36,856 nucleotides of DNA from Desulfobacteraceae bacterium (GTDB taxonomy: Bacteria; Desulfobacterota; DSM-4660; Desulfatiglandales; Desulfatiglandaceae), in NCBI GenBank assembly GCA_030642205.1, contig DAOWOF010000003.1, positions 1 to 36,856 on the forward strand, in the 5' to 3' direction. The notes under the pieces were generated by a model. That model was given only the letters and a program-made list of their open reading frames with translations, did not search any database and was not told the DNA's origin. Every line of letters begins with the position of its first letter. The stretch's first letter is position 1. The translations under genes were made by a program, and so were the position numbers. Of this stretch, positions 17,421 to 25,558 are shown piece by piece.

Positions 17421-17621
17421 TCAATCAAGAGCTGCAAGTGCCTTCTGAAGACAGTCGGTGCTTTTTTTGGTCAAGACCATCATATCTCGTATTTGTTTCG
17501 CGCTATCATTCTTTCCGGAATCTTCAAGCTGTTTAGCAAAAGCTTCATACTCCTCGTAGTGATGTTTATCATGGGAAATCCAATGTTCTATTCTAATCTT
17601 CGCTTTTTCAAGAGCATCCAT
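17421..17621 (-). CDS. Small His-rich helical protein paired with CooT
   Basis: A 66-aa protein starting MDALEKAKIRIEHW. The N-terminal half carries four histidines in IEHWISHDKHHYEEY. The rest is predicted to be two amphipathic helices (AFAKQLEDSGKNDSAKQI, then DMMVLTKKSTDCLQKALAA). I chose ATG 17621 over ATG 17636 because GGAG lies 9 bases before 17621 and nothing comparable precedes 17636. The His cluster and its place before the CooT gene suggest metal (nickel) handling; that is inference. I recall similar small proteins in other deltaproteobacteria but cannot name the family with confidence. Confidence 0.65.
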   Translation of the reverse strand: MDALEKAKIRIEHWISHDKHHYEEYEAFAKQLEDSGKNDSAKQIRDMMVLTKKSTDCLQKALAALD

Positions 17622-17842
17622 CTTAAAAATCTCCATGCAGTTCTAAGTCTATATTTAATCTAATATAGTATTGACTAGTAAAAAGTCCATCTACAGACTA
17701 GTGGCAGGTAAAACCCCTGGGATAAGGTGGAACCATTTGAAATGAATTCAAATAGAGTATCAATAATAGTTTTCCAAAAAGACTGGTCAGGTTATAATAT
17801 TCCATGTAATGACAAAATTTTTGTAATATAATAAAAGGATGT

Positions 17843-18592
17843 TTAAGATACCATCAATGGCAATCGTACCAAAAATTTTGCGCCTTCACCCTCTTCACTG
17901 TCCAGAATCATTTCACCACCCATATCCTCTACCAATACTAAAGCACCGGCCAAGCCTAAACCATGGCCTCGAACATTACAAAACTCGCTTGAATTAACCT
18001 GGAAGTAACAATCAAAAATCTTTTTATGATACATAGAAGGAATTCCCTTCCCATCATCTTTGACCTCAATAGTTAAACAATCATCTTCTTTACTAACCAC
18101 TAATTCAATGGTTTTCTTGCGATATTTCAAGGCATTGCTTAAAAGATTCCTGAGTATTTGTTTTATCTTTTTTTCATCCTGCAATATTTTTTGATGCCAC
18201 AGCTTTTCATTTATAGACAAACAAATGCCTTTCTCATTCAGGGCCTCATTCAATTTTTTGAGGGTACTGCATTTTCTTAAATTTTGTGAGGTATTATAAT
18301 CAGTAAGATCAAATAGCTCAACCAAGGACTGTTCAATTAAATTAGATAAGGCAAAATGCTTTAAACATACTTTTTTTTCCCTTGATCTACCCAATTCGAG
18401 TGTATCATCTACCAACATCTGCGTGATTTTGGCGTTCCTTAAAATTCTTTTTAGTACTTTTGTCTGCTTTTCCGTAACCGAACCAAATTTATCAGGCCGG
18501 TTAAGCAATGAATTGGCCCCTGCCTCAATTACTGCTAAAGGGCTTTTCAGGTCATGAACCAGAAGATCTAGTTTAATTCTTCTTCGCTGCAT
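17843..18592 (-). CDS. Orphan sensor histidine kinase, probably soluble
   Basis: The HisKA dimerisation domain starts at about residue 5, with the H box LLVHDLKSPLAV (His about 13). The ATPase domain has the N box QILRNLLSNALKY, G1 VKDDGKGIP and G2 GHGLGLAGAL. It would autophosphorylate and pass phosphate to a response regulator, but none is nearby. The frame is open back to ATG 18805, which would add a 71-residue hydrophobic region. I prefer ATG 18592 (249 aa) because AAAGG lies 8-9 bases upstream and because related short kinases begin just before the H box. If the longer start is real, the kinase is membrane-attached. Confidence 0.8.
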   Translation of the reverse strand: MQRRRIKLDLLVHDLKSPLAVIEAGANSLLNRPDKFGSVTEKQTKVLKRILRNAKITQMLVDDTLELGRSREKKVCLKHFALSNLIEQSLVELFDLTDYNTSQNLRKCSTLKKLNEALNEKGICLSINEKLWHQKILQDEKKIKQILRNLLSNALKYRKKTIELVVSKEDDCLTIEVKDDGKGIPSMYHKKIFDCYFQVNSSEFCNVRGHGLGLAGALVLVEDMGGEMILDSEEGEGAKFLVRLPLMVS

Positions 18593-19123
18593 CTCTGATC
18601 CCTTTCTCATATTTAGGTTTAAGATATTAAAGGCCAGTTTAATAAGATTTAATATCAAGAATTGGATAAAAAGATTGAGACGTATAATGATTGAATTAAA
18701 TGTGACAAGCTCATTTAAAGGTATAAACAAAGAATAGAATCCAGCCTGATAAGAATAAAAAAATATATACCCAATCCTCTTTTCCAGACCAAGGCGATCT
18801 TGCATTATAATAGTGAGCTTACAAAAAAGTCATTAGTCATTAATATTCTCGACAAGTAAACTGACTTTACTTCATTAGTATAATAATTATAGCAAATTTT
18901 ATATAAAAGATCAATCTTTAAAGGTTTCAAAAGCAGAAAAAAGCTTTATAGATTTTCCCTTCTTAAAGATAATAGTTTTGCAAAAGCATGATGCAGCAAT
19001 AGCTGGCGTTGCGTCATGTATCAAAAAATTAAAGTATAAGCTAAATGTGAATGGTGCCTATAACAATAAAATGTGAAGCTTGACCTTATTTACATGCTTT
19101 GTTGTGCCTGTCAGGGCATGGTG
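18593..19123. other. AT-rich region upstream of the histidine kinase
   Basis: I find no secure gene. Positions 18593-18805 are an open frame continuous with the kinase and could be a hydrophobic N-terminal extension. Around 18987-19017 an imperfect inverted repeat (ATGATGCAGC and GTTGCGTCAT, 10 bp with two wobble pairs) could form a hairpin. Confidence 0.4.
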
Positions 19124-19975
19124 TTATGAAGAGAAAACAATTCCTCCATAGCCGACAAAACTACTATCGGGCCTGATGTCATAACTAGTAAGATAAGAAA
19201 GTAAAGCAGCCTTTTTGGCTCCTAAAATCTTGGATGCAATAATAGCGGCTCCTGCGGCACCTGAACAACAAGCATTTTGGTTTTTTAAGGCTTCATCAAT
19301 TACGGCTTGCCCATTCATCTCCAATATCAGATTTATAATCTGTTTGTCATTAATGTTTTTTACCCAGTCAACTGCTTTCTGACCCTCTCCATGTGGTAGA
19401 TACCCATAATTATGTCCGTAATGGGTGAGGTCTGTAGAACCTAGAACGATAGTTTCTCTTTGCAGGCTGATTGCTATTTCAGCAGCCCTTTTGGCTATTT
19501 TTAGCGATTCATGCCTGGGAGGTAGTCCAAAGGGAACAATTTTTATACCTGGTGAAAAATATTTCAAGAATGGAAGCTGTAATTCTATAGTATTATCTTG
19601 TTCATAATTAGAGGGTGATTCAATGATAAATTGAAATTCATCAGCGATCTTTGTGGCAATCTCCCTGTCAATTTCCAGATTTCCCAAGGGAGTCTCCCAT
19701 TGTCCCTGGGTCATTATATAATTATTGCTGGAAGGCCCTAAGTGACGGCCAAAAATGAGACAGGTGTCAGCATTATTTTTAAGACAATGAATCACTTCAC
19801 AGGCTATTTTGCCAGAATAATACCATCCCGCATGTGGTACGATTCCTCCCAATAGATTTTTTTTATCTTTTGGACATGGAGGAATATTTGTCAAATAATC
19901 CTTTATTATGTGATTACATTCCAAACCGCCACCAGGATACCAGGAGCCAGCATAATCAGCTTTTCTTAAATCCAT
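19124..19975 (-). CDS. amrB: MEMO family protein (AmmeMemoRadiSam system protein B)
   Basis: This 283-aa protein has the MEMO fold signature: YAGSWYPG near the start, IVPHAGWYYSGK with a metal-ligand His, FGRHLGPSSN, EQDNTIELQLPFL, GSTDLTHYG and SGAAGAAIIASKIL. MEMO proteins are related to class III extradiol dioxygenases, and in bacteria are often encoded with an AMMECR1 protein and a radical SAM enzyme; neither is present here. I chose ATG 19975 because AGGAGG lies 6 bases before it; the ATG at 19990 overlaps that ribosome binding site. Family certain, reaction unknown. Confidence 0.88.
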   Translation of the reverse strand: MDLRKADYAGSWYPGGGLECNHIIKDYLTNIPPCPKDKKNLLGGIVPHAGWYYSGKIACEVIHCLKNNADTCLIFGRHLGPSSNNYIMTQGQWETPLGNLEIDREIATKIADEFQFIIESPSNYEQDNTIELQLPFLKYFSPGIKIVPFGLPPRHESLKIAKRAAEIAISLQRETIVLGSTDLTHYGHNYGYLPHGEGQKAVDWVKNINDKQIINLILEMNGQAVIDEALKNQNACCSGAAGAAIIASKILGAKKAALLSYLTSYDIRPDSSFVGYGGIVFSS

Positions 19976-20436
19976 AAAAGGCCTCCTCATATATAGAATA
20001 TATTATTTATTCCCAAGAATAACTTGGGCCATTTTTCATGGCTGTAATCATGTTTTTTTATCTTATTTTGAAATAAATTATAGGTAATACTTGTAATTTT
20101 CTCTTGTATGCTTATAAATTATACTTATACATTTGCGATGAATATAGAAGTTCTATCAATTTATAAAATGAATGTTTGAACGAGCCCTTAGTCAGAAGAT
20201 GAGTTTTACCTTCTGGATTTAGACCCATTCCAAATAAAAATATTTTTAACAAGATAAAAATGATGGAAAAATTATTGAGGCAAGGGACATCAGAAGTTAA
20301 AGAAATTTCCATAAGGATAGCTGATGATTCAGGAGCATTAATAACCACCATGTATTTTCCTTCTGATGAGCTTACTGGATATGTGGCTTAAAAAATCATT
20401 TGTGGCAAAGGATATCGCTGTTTTTCTCCGATAGTA
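19976..20436. other. Intergenic region with possible decayed coding remnants
   Basis: No gene I can name. A plus-strand frame at 20260-20391 could encode 43 residues (MMEKLLRQGTSEV to DELTGYVA) but lacks a ribosome binding site. The methyltransferase remnant follows directly, so the region looks like gene debris. Confidence 0.4.
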
Positions 20437-20576
20437 TCAAAGCCGGTTGTCATTGTTTATATTGGAACCAATGTAGGAGTCTCAACGGTTTATTTAAAAC
20501 AAAATATCCAGATTCCACAATTTTTGCCTTTGAACCATTATTTTTTATATTTTTCCATACCTTCAACGCAATGTAA
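20437..20576 (+). pseudogene. Remnant of FkbM-type methyltransferase
   Basis: Reading from 20437, SKPVVIVYIGTNVGVSTVYL resembles the SAM-binding motif I of FkbM methyltransferases (typically VIDIGANIGVSTVYF). The match then moves one base to the frame starting at 20493: FKTKYPDSTIFAFEPLFF, the usual continuation through motif II (FAFEP), ending at TAA 20574-20576. The two halves are in different frames and no start or remainder of the gene is present, so this is a short decayed fragment. Confidence 0.6.
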
Positions 20577-20609
20577 ATCATTTTAGTAATTATCCTTTTT
20601 TGAGAATAT

Positions 20610-21224
20610 ATGTCCTTAAATATTGCTAATTTAATTATTCAGATACCAGTCTTATTATTTGCACTCACAATTCACGAATACGCTCATGGCCGTGCAGCTT
20701 TGTGGCAGGGAGACACGACTGCCCAGCGAATGGGCAGGCTGACCCTTAATCCCCTGCCGCACATTGACATCATCGGAGCTATCTTTCTATTGCTTTTTCA
20801 CTTTGGCTGGGCCAAACCGGTTCCGGTAAACCCTGGTAATTTTAAAAATGTAAAACAGGGTATCATAATAATGGCATTAATGGGCCCTCTAGCCAATATT
20901 TTCACGGCTTTTATAGCCGGTAGTTGCATTAGATTCCTGCCCATTCCGTGGGAGGTTTGTCAGTTGATTTTATTATATTCATTATACATTAATCTGGGGC
21001 TTGGCTTATTTAATCTATTGCCGCTTCCACCCCTGGACGGCTCCCATATTCTGGAAAATATGCTCTCGCCTTCTTCTGCGGAAAAATATAGGACTATTGG
21101 CCGCTATGGGCCTTTCATCCTTTTGGGCATTATGATTCTGGACAGTTATGCTCATACTGGCATCTTAAGCAGTATCTTGACTGGCCCAATACATCTTTTG
21201 GCACATTTTTTTGCAGGGATTTAA
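20610..21224 (+). CDS. Site-2 protease family (M50) membrane metalloprotease
   Basis: This is a 204-aa polytopic membrane protein. HEYAHGRAALW (22-32) carries the zinc-binding HExxH, and LPLPPLDGSHIL (about 138-149) carries the third ligand Asp. No PDZ domain is present, so it belongs to the short M50 type and not to the RseP type. It would cleave membrane-embedded or membrane-proximal substrates; its substrate is unknown. About five transmembrane helices can be seen, at roughly 6-20, 53-68, 87-110, 116-138 and 165-185. The ATG at 20610 has no clear ribosome binding site. It is followed by the pilT pair after 134 bases. Confidence 0.88.
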   Translation: MSLNIANLIIQIPVLLFALTIHEYAHGRAALWQGDTTAQRMGRLTLNPLPHIDIIGAIFLLLFHFGWAKPVPVNPGNFKNVKQGIIIMALMGPLANIFTAFIAGSCIRFLPIPWEVCQLILLYSLYINLGLGLFNLLPLPPLDGSHILENMLSPSSAEKYRTIGRYGPFILLGIMILDSYAHTGILSSILTGPIHLLAHFFAGI

Positions 21225-21358
21225 TATGATGCCCATGTAATCAAAATTTGACATAAAAATATTATTTTTTTATTATTAAAATCATAGATAGAACTAATTT
21301 GCCACAAACTAAAGCTGCTGAATAGCTTTTTTGAACTAGCCTCTACGAGTAATACATT

Positions 21359-22414
21359 ATGGCAAAAATAGATCAAATTTTGGCAAAGGCCGCTGAAATC
21401 GGCGCCTCTGATGTTCATATATCTGTTAATAATCCTCCTATGTTTCGCTATCTTGGCGACTTGAAAAAATTTAAGACTCAGGCATTTTCTGCTGATATCA
21501 CAAAATCTCTTCTCTACGAAATCCTTACACCCAAGATGCAAAAGCAATTCGAATCCAATATGCAACTTGACTTTTGCTATGAAATTAAAGGAGTTGCAAG
21601 GTTTCGGACTAATATCTTTTGTCAGAGACAGGGTATTGATGGCAGTTTTAGAATCGTTCCTTTAAAGATACCAAGGCTTAATGATCTTGGTTTGCCAGCA
21701 GTAACCACCAAGATCCTGGAGCAACATCAGGGGATAATTTTATTGACGGGCTCTACAGGTCATGGCAAATCAACCACTCTTGCCGCCATGATTGATTACC
21801 TCAATGAACATCGGCCTCATCATATCCTGACTGTAGAAGACCCTATTGAATTTGTTCATCTTACAGATAAAAAGGGCGTAGTCAACCAGAGGGAAATAGG
21901 AAATAATACGCTATCTTTTTCAAATGCGCTAAAGGGAGCCTTAAGAGAAGATCCGGACATAATAGTTATCGGCGAGCTACGTGATCCGGAGACGATTTCT
22001 CTTGCCTTGACAGCGGCAGAAACAGGGCACCTGGTTATTGGGACCATGTCCACATCCAATTCTCAAAAGACAATTGATCGGATCATTGATTCATTTCCTC
22101 CTGAACAACAAAATCAGGTGCGAACTATGCTGGCTGATTCCATTCAGGCCATTATCACCCAGCGCCTAATTAAAAACAAAGATGGGACCCGTCGTTCCCT
22201 GGCTACTGAGGTATTGATAGGAACTATGCCCATTGCGACTCTTATTCGTGAGGATAAAACATTTCAGATCCCCTCCATGATGCAAACAGGGCAAAAACAT
22301 GGGATGAAATCACTGGATGAAAGCATCATGGACTTGCTTAATAAAGGACAGATTTCTCATGAAGCAGCCCTTATAAATGCCATAAACAAAAAGTATTTTC
22401 AATCGACTGGTTGA
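21359..22414 (+). CDS. PilT/PilU-like type IV pilus ATPase, paralogue 1 (altered His box)
   Basis: This 351-aa secretion ATPase of the PilT family has an N-terminal PAS-like domain (DVHISVNNPPMFRY, about 18-31) and a RecA-like domain. Walker A is GSTGHGKST (131-139), with His in place of the usual Ser or Gly. The Asp box is TVEDPIEFVH and Walker B is IIVIGELRD. In the His box the first His is kept (ETGHL, His224) but the second is Ser (GTMSTSN, Ser231). LIREDKTFQIPSMMQ takes the place of the AIRNLIREGK region. It probably acts in retraction, perhaps as an accessory PilU-like partner. It is 38 bases ahead of paralogue 2 and shares its length, so the pair looks like a tandem duplication. The start is ATG 21359 with a weak ribosome binding site. 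Confidence 0.85.
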   Translation: MAKIDQILAKAAEIGASDVHISVNNPPMFRYLGDLKKFKTQAFSADITKSLLYEILTPKMQKQFESNMQLDFCYEIKGVARFRTNIFCQRQGIDGSFRIVPLKIPRLNDLGLPAVTTKILEQHQGIILLTGSTGHGKSTTLAAMIDYLNEHRPHHILTVEDPIEFVHLTDKKGVVNQREIGNNTLSFSNALKGALREDPDIIVIGELRDPETISLALTAAETGHLVIGTMSTSNSQKTIDRIIDSFPPEQQNQVRTMLADSIQAIITQRLIKNKDGTRRSLATEVLIGTMPIATLIREDKTFQIPSMMQTGQKHGMKSLDESIMDLLNKGQISHEAALINAINKKYFQSTG

Positions 22415-22452
22415 ATTAAGGACTCAACAAAAACCACATAAGGAGGCATAAT

Positions 22453-23517
22453 GTGGCTCAGATAAATGAGCTTTTTAAAACAATGAAAGATGCAGGAGCA
22501 AGTGACCTGCATCTTTCTGCTGGCTTTCCTCCAATCCTTCGTTTAAAAGGAAATATGAGCAGACTGGATCTGCCTGTACTTACCAATGATGGTCTAACCT
22601 CAATGCTCTATGAGATCCTCTCTCCGGATCAGCGACAGTATCTGGAAAAAAATCGGGATCTGGATACTGCATATGAACTACAGGGTGTAGCTCGCTTTCG
22701 TTGTAATTTCTTATATCAGCACAGAGGCATTAGCGCTGTTTTTCGAATTATTCCCACTGATATTCTGACCATTGAAGACCTTAAGCTTCCAAAGGTCTTG
22801 TATCGCATTGCAGATCTGCGTCAGGGTTTGGTTGTGGTCACAGGACCTACCGGCAGTGGAAAATCAACAACCCTGGCAGCTATCATTGATCACATCAACA
22901 AAACCCGGGAAGCCCATATCCTTACAGTGGAAGATCCTATAGAGTTTGTGCATCCCAATATTAAATGCCTTATAACCCAAAGAGAGGTTGGCACGCATAC
23001 TCACAGCTTTGCCGACTCCTTAAAAGTCGCGACCAGGGAAGATCCTGATATTATTCTGGTAGGTGAAATGCGAGATCTGGAGACGATTTCCCTGGCCCTG
23101 ACATGCGCGGCGCTGGGAATCCTGGTCTTTGGGACACTACATACCAACAACGCGGCCAAAACCATAGACAGGATTATCGACGCATTTCCTTCTGATCAAC
23201 AAAATCAGGTTCGATCAATGCTGGGAGACTCTGTGAAGGCCATTATTGCTCAACAACTCCTTCGCACCAAGGATGATCAGGGTCGTTGTGCGGCAAACGA
23301 AATTCTACTTGGCTCACCAGCTCTGGCCAATATGATTCGAGAAGGGAAAGCAAACCAAATTCCTTCCCTGATTCAAGGTGGGCTTAAGGAAGGTATGCAA
23401 ACCATGGATGCCGCATTAAAGCAATTGATCAATGAAAATAGAATAACCAGAAAAGCTGCTTATGAAAAAGCTAGTGATAAAACTCTCTTTGATAATAAAG
23501 ATATGACAGGCCTGTAA
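22453..23517 (+). CDS. pilT: Type IV pilus retraction ATPase PilT, paralogue 2
   Basis: This 354-aa protein has a canonical Walker A GPTGSGKST (131-139), Asp box TVEDPIEFVHP, Walker B IILVGEMRD, and the C-terminal MIREGKANQIPSLIQGG. It would power depolymerisation and retraction of type IV pili at the inner membrane base. In the His box the second His is present (GTLHTNN, His230) but the first is replaced (ALGIL, Ile223), the reverse of paralogue 1. The start is GTG 22453 with AAGGAGG 7 bases upstream. An overlapping ATG at 22451 is out of frame and would give only MWLR before a stop, so it could act as a decoy. It ends about 170 bases before pcm. Confidence 0.9.
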   Translation: MAQINELFKTMKDAGASDLHLSAGFPPILRLKGNMSRLDLPVLTNDGLTSMLYEILSPDQRQYLEKNRDLDTAYELQGVARFRCNFLYQHRGISAVFRIIPTDILTIEDLKLPKVLYRIADLRQGLVVVTGPTGSGKSTTLAAIIDHINKTREAHILTVEDPIEFVHPNIKCLITQREVGTHTHSFADSLKVATREDPDIILVGEMRDLETISLALTCAALGILVFGTLHTNNAAKTIDRIIDAFPSDQQNQVRSMLGDSVKAIIAQQLLRTKDDQGRCAANEILLGSPALANMIREGKANQIPSLIQGGLKEGMQTMDAALKQLINENRITRKAAYEKASDKTLFDNKDMTGL

Positions 23518-23587
23518 AAAGCTCTGAATTTCAATTTATACCTCAGAAGGTTATCCTGGTTTTTTCGGTGAACAATGAGCTCAAGAG

Positions 23588-23618
23588 TTAGGCTCTGTCA
23601 CTTCGTGACAGGCCCTAA
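23588..23618. repeat. Hairpin repeat (TTAGG...CTGTCAC/GTGACAG...CCTAA)
   Basis: Fourteen bases on each side of a TTC loop pair almost perfectly (one mismatch, one wobble). The half GTGACAG[AG]CC[CT]TA recurs at 29877-29889 (GTGACAGACCTTA) and 33682-33694 (GTGACAGACCCTA), so it is a dispersed repeat. No T run follows. Confidence 0.5.
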
Positions 23619-23689
23619 GGCGGAATGGCTCTCTTTCCCAGTTACTAAGTCTGAAAACCATTGTTTCAACCTATGGATTCTAATATATT

Positions 23690-24382
23690 ATGTTTCATCA
23701 AATTACCCATAAAAAAATAAGTGGTAAATCGGCCTCCAGGCTTGATTATCACTTGGCCAGGCGGAGAATGGTTGAAGGCCAATTAATATCGAGAGGGATT
23801 AAAGATCCAAGGGTCTTGGAAGCGATGGGCAAGGTTCCAAGGGATCTCTTTGTGGAAGAATCTCTTGTGGGGGAGGCCTATAATGACCATCCTTTGCCGA
23901 TTGGATATGGACAAACCATTTCCCAGCCGTATATTGTAGCTCTTATGACAGAGTCACTTAAACTGACAGGAAACGAGCACATCCTTGAAATAGGAACTGG
24001 CAGCGGTTATCAGACTGCGATCCTGGCGGAGCTTTGCAGCAAAGTCTATACTGTAGAAAGAATAGAACCATTATTAACCAGGGCAAGAAATTTATTGACC
24101 AGGTTAGGCTATAAAAATATATTATTTAAGGCATCTGACGGTACGATGGGCTGGAAAAAAGGGATGCCATTTGATGTAATTATGGTTACAGCAGGAGCAC
24201 CCAAAATACCCCAACCACTCCTTGAACAGCTGGCCGAGGGGGGGCGTCTCATTATTCCCGTAGGGAATAAAACCACCCAGGAACTTATCCAAATTGAAAA
24301 ACGGCAAAAAAAATATATAAGCAATAAGCTCGGAGGTTGTCGTTTTGTTGATTTGTTTGGCGTTCACGGCTGGAAAGAATGA
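23690..24382 (+). CDS. pcm: Protein-L-isoaspartate O-methyltransferase
   Basis: This 230-aa SAM-dependent enzyme methylates L-isoaspartyl residues as a step in protein repair. It shows MVEGQLISRGIKDPRVLEAM (27-46), VPRDLFV, the family block HPLPIGYGQTISQPYIVALM, the SAM motif ILEIGTGSGYQTAILAEL, and EGGRLIIPVG. The usual start is ten or so residues before MVEGQL; ATG 23690 gives a slightly longer N-terminus and lacks a clear ribosome binding site, while ATG 23768 (Met27) would cut the conserved LARRRM. It converges on the thioesterase gene. Confidence 0.92.
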   Translation: MFHQITHKKISGKSASRLDYHLARRRMVEGQLISRGIKDPRVLEAMGKVPRDLFVEESLVGEAYNDHPLPIGYGQTISQPYIVALMTESLKLTGNEHILEIGTGSGYQTAILAELCSKVYTVERIEPLLTRARNLLTRLGYKNILFKASDGTMGWKKGMPFDVIMVTAGAPKIPQPLLEQLAEGGRLIIPVGNKTTQELIQIEKRQKKYISNKLGGCRFVDLFGVHGWKE

Positions 24383-24409
24383 GATAAGGGACGGGGGGGC
24401 CAGCCCTCC

Positions 24410-24452
24410 ATCTCAGAGTAAGGAGTCTCGGAGCGGCTTTTTACTCTGAGAT
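24410..24452. repeat. Twelve-bp perfect inverted repeat between convergent genes
   Basis: ATCTCAGAGTAA (24410-24421) pairs perfectly with TTACTCTGAGAT (24441-24452) across 19 bases. It sits between the convergent ends of pcm and the thioesterase gene, where a bidirectional terminator would be expected, but no clear T run follows on either side. Confidence 0.55.
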
Positions 24453-24458
24453 CAATCT

Positions 24459-24953
24459 TTAAGAAGGGAAGGTCTCAAATAACTTAATAAATTCAGCCTT
24501 AACATCTTTAGGCACAGAGTCAAGCTGGTTTTCGGAGAGAATCATATATTTGCCATAACCTTTAGCAAGAATATTATTTTGAGGGTCAAATATTTCACTT
24601 TTTGCCTTTATTATCTTTTCCTGAGAAGAATCCATGATCTGGCCTTTAACGATCAATGGCATTCCAGTTGAGACTGGCCTCACAAATTTTACTTCCATAT
24701 TTGTTGTCACAGCAAAAGTTTTTCTGAAATAGGCAATTGTCCATGCCATAACTTCATCAAGGAGACCGGAAATAATTCCTCCATGGGCCATATTTTGCCA
24801 TCCCACGTAATTTTGACTTAATGTAATTTCTGAGCAAACATTATCGCCTTCGCAATAAAAATCGAGATTTAATCCAATGGGGTTGTCTGTCCCACAATAA
24901 AAGCAAGGTTGGCGCTGAAGCTTTTCAATTTTAACCCTGTTTGTTTTTGACAT
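24459..24953 (-). CDS. Hotdog-fold thioesterase (PaaI/YbgC-like)
   Basis: A 164-aa protein with the hotdog signature NMAHGGIISGLLDEVMAW (about 54-71) containing the likely catalytic region, then TTNMEVKFVRPVSTG. It would hydrolyse an acyl-CoA; the substrate is unknown. An N-terminal PCFYCGTDNPIGL motif with two cysteines is typical of a subgroup of these proteins. I chose ATG 24953 because AAAGGAG lies 7-8 bases upstream; an in-frame ATG at 24974 would place that site inside the gene. Confidence 0.85.
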   Translation of the reverse strand: MSKTNRVKIEKLQRQPCFYCGTDNPIGLNLDFYCEGDNVCSEITLSQNYVGWQNMAHGGIISGLLDEVMAWTIAYFRKTFAVTTNMEVKFVRPVSTGMPLIVKGQIMDSSQEKIIKAKSEIFDPQNNILAKGYGKYMILSENQLDSVPKDVKAEFIKLFETFPS

Positions 24954-25034
24954 GCCATCTCCTTTAATAAACATTTTTGCAAAATCTTGCCCGTGCTATC
25001 AATCGTTTGATAATAGTAATCGGTGTTGGCTATG

Positions 25035-25211
25035 TAGTGCCCGAACAAAAACCAGGATTTTTTCAAGATCAAGGAATGCAAAAATTTTAACCGCAGGAAT
25101 ACATTAAGTATTTTAAGGACTAAAATTTGAGACTGGCGCATAAATTGAGAAAATTAGGAGTTGTCCTGCAATAAGTTGGACAATTTCTTAGCAATTTTCG
25201 TTCAGGCTCTA
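25035..25211. repeat. Palindromic MITE-like element, copy B
   Basis: Left end TAGTGCCCGAACAAAAACC and right end GCAATTTTCGTTCAGGCTCTA are inverted, with TA at both borders. The core AACCGCAGGAATACATT is present, followed by AAGTATTTT and GAGACTGGCGCA. About 177 bp, no ORF. It fills most of the 24954-25279 intergenic region. Confidence 0.8.
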
Positions 25212-25279
25212 TGTATTTATTATAAGCTTTTGGGATTATTTTTTAGTATTTGATAGCTAAAAGGAAAAGCAAGAAAGAT

Positions 25280-25558
25280 CTATTTTTTAAAAAGCGCATC
25301 CAAGGCCTTTTTAGCATTCATGGTTTTATTCATATGGGTATTCTTTGTTCCTCTAAGGACGAAGTATTCACAGAAATTGGTCCTTTCCTTATCAGCGATC
25401 CTTTCTGCTATAACCTCACGACAATCATTATAAGCATGTTTATCATAAAACTTGCATTGCTTGCAGCATCTTAAATTCATATGGCAATAGGGGCATCCAT
25501 CATTTCTTCCTACTATTCCCTTGACATCGATTCTATTATTACAGAATGCACAATACAT
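25280..25558 (-). CDS. Small zinc-ribbon protein
   Basis: A 92-aa protein with repeated CxxC pairs: YCAFCNNR, GCPYCHMN, CCKQCKFYD, then NDCREV and NFCEYF. The order of two ribbons followed by CKxCKFYD..C..FCEYF is one I recall from many uncharacterised deltaproteobacterial proteins. It probably binds two zinc ions; its partner is unknown. The C-terminal 25 residues are basic. AAGGA lies about 10 bases before ATG 25558. It is isolated between a repeat element and a hairpin region. Confidence 0.75.
   Translation of the reverse strand: MYCAFCNNRIDVKGIVGRNDGCPYCHMNLRCCKQCKFYDKHAYNDCREVIAERIADKERTNFCEYFVLRGTKNTHMNKTMNAKKALDALFKK

Noticed and set aside
20112-20351. 79-aa minus-strand frame in the gap before the M50 protease
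   Set aside because: No recognisable motifs and no ribosome binding site, and it lies in a region with gene debris.
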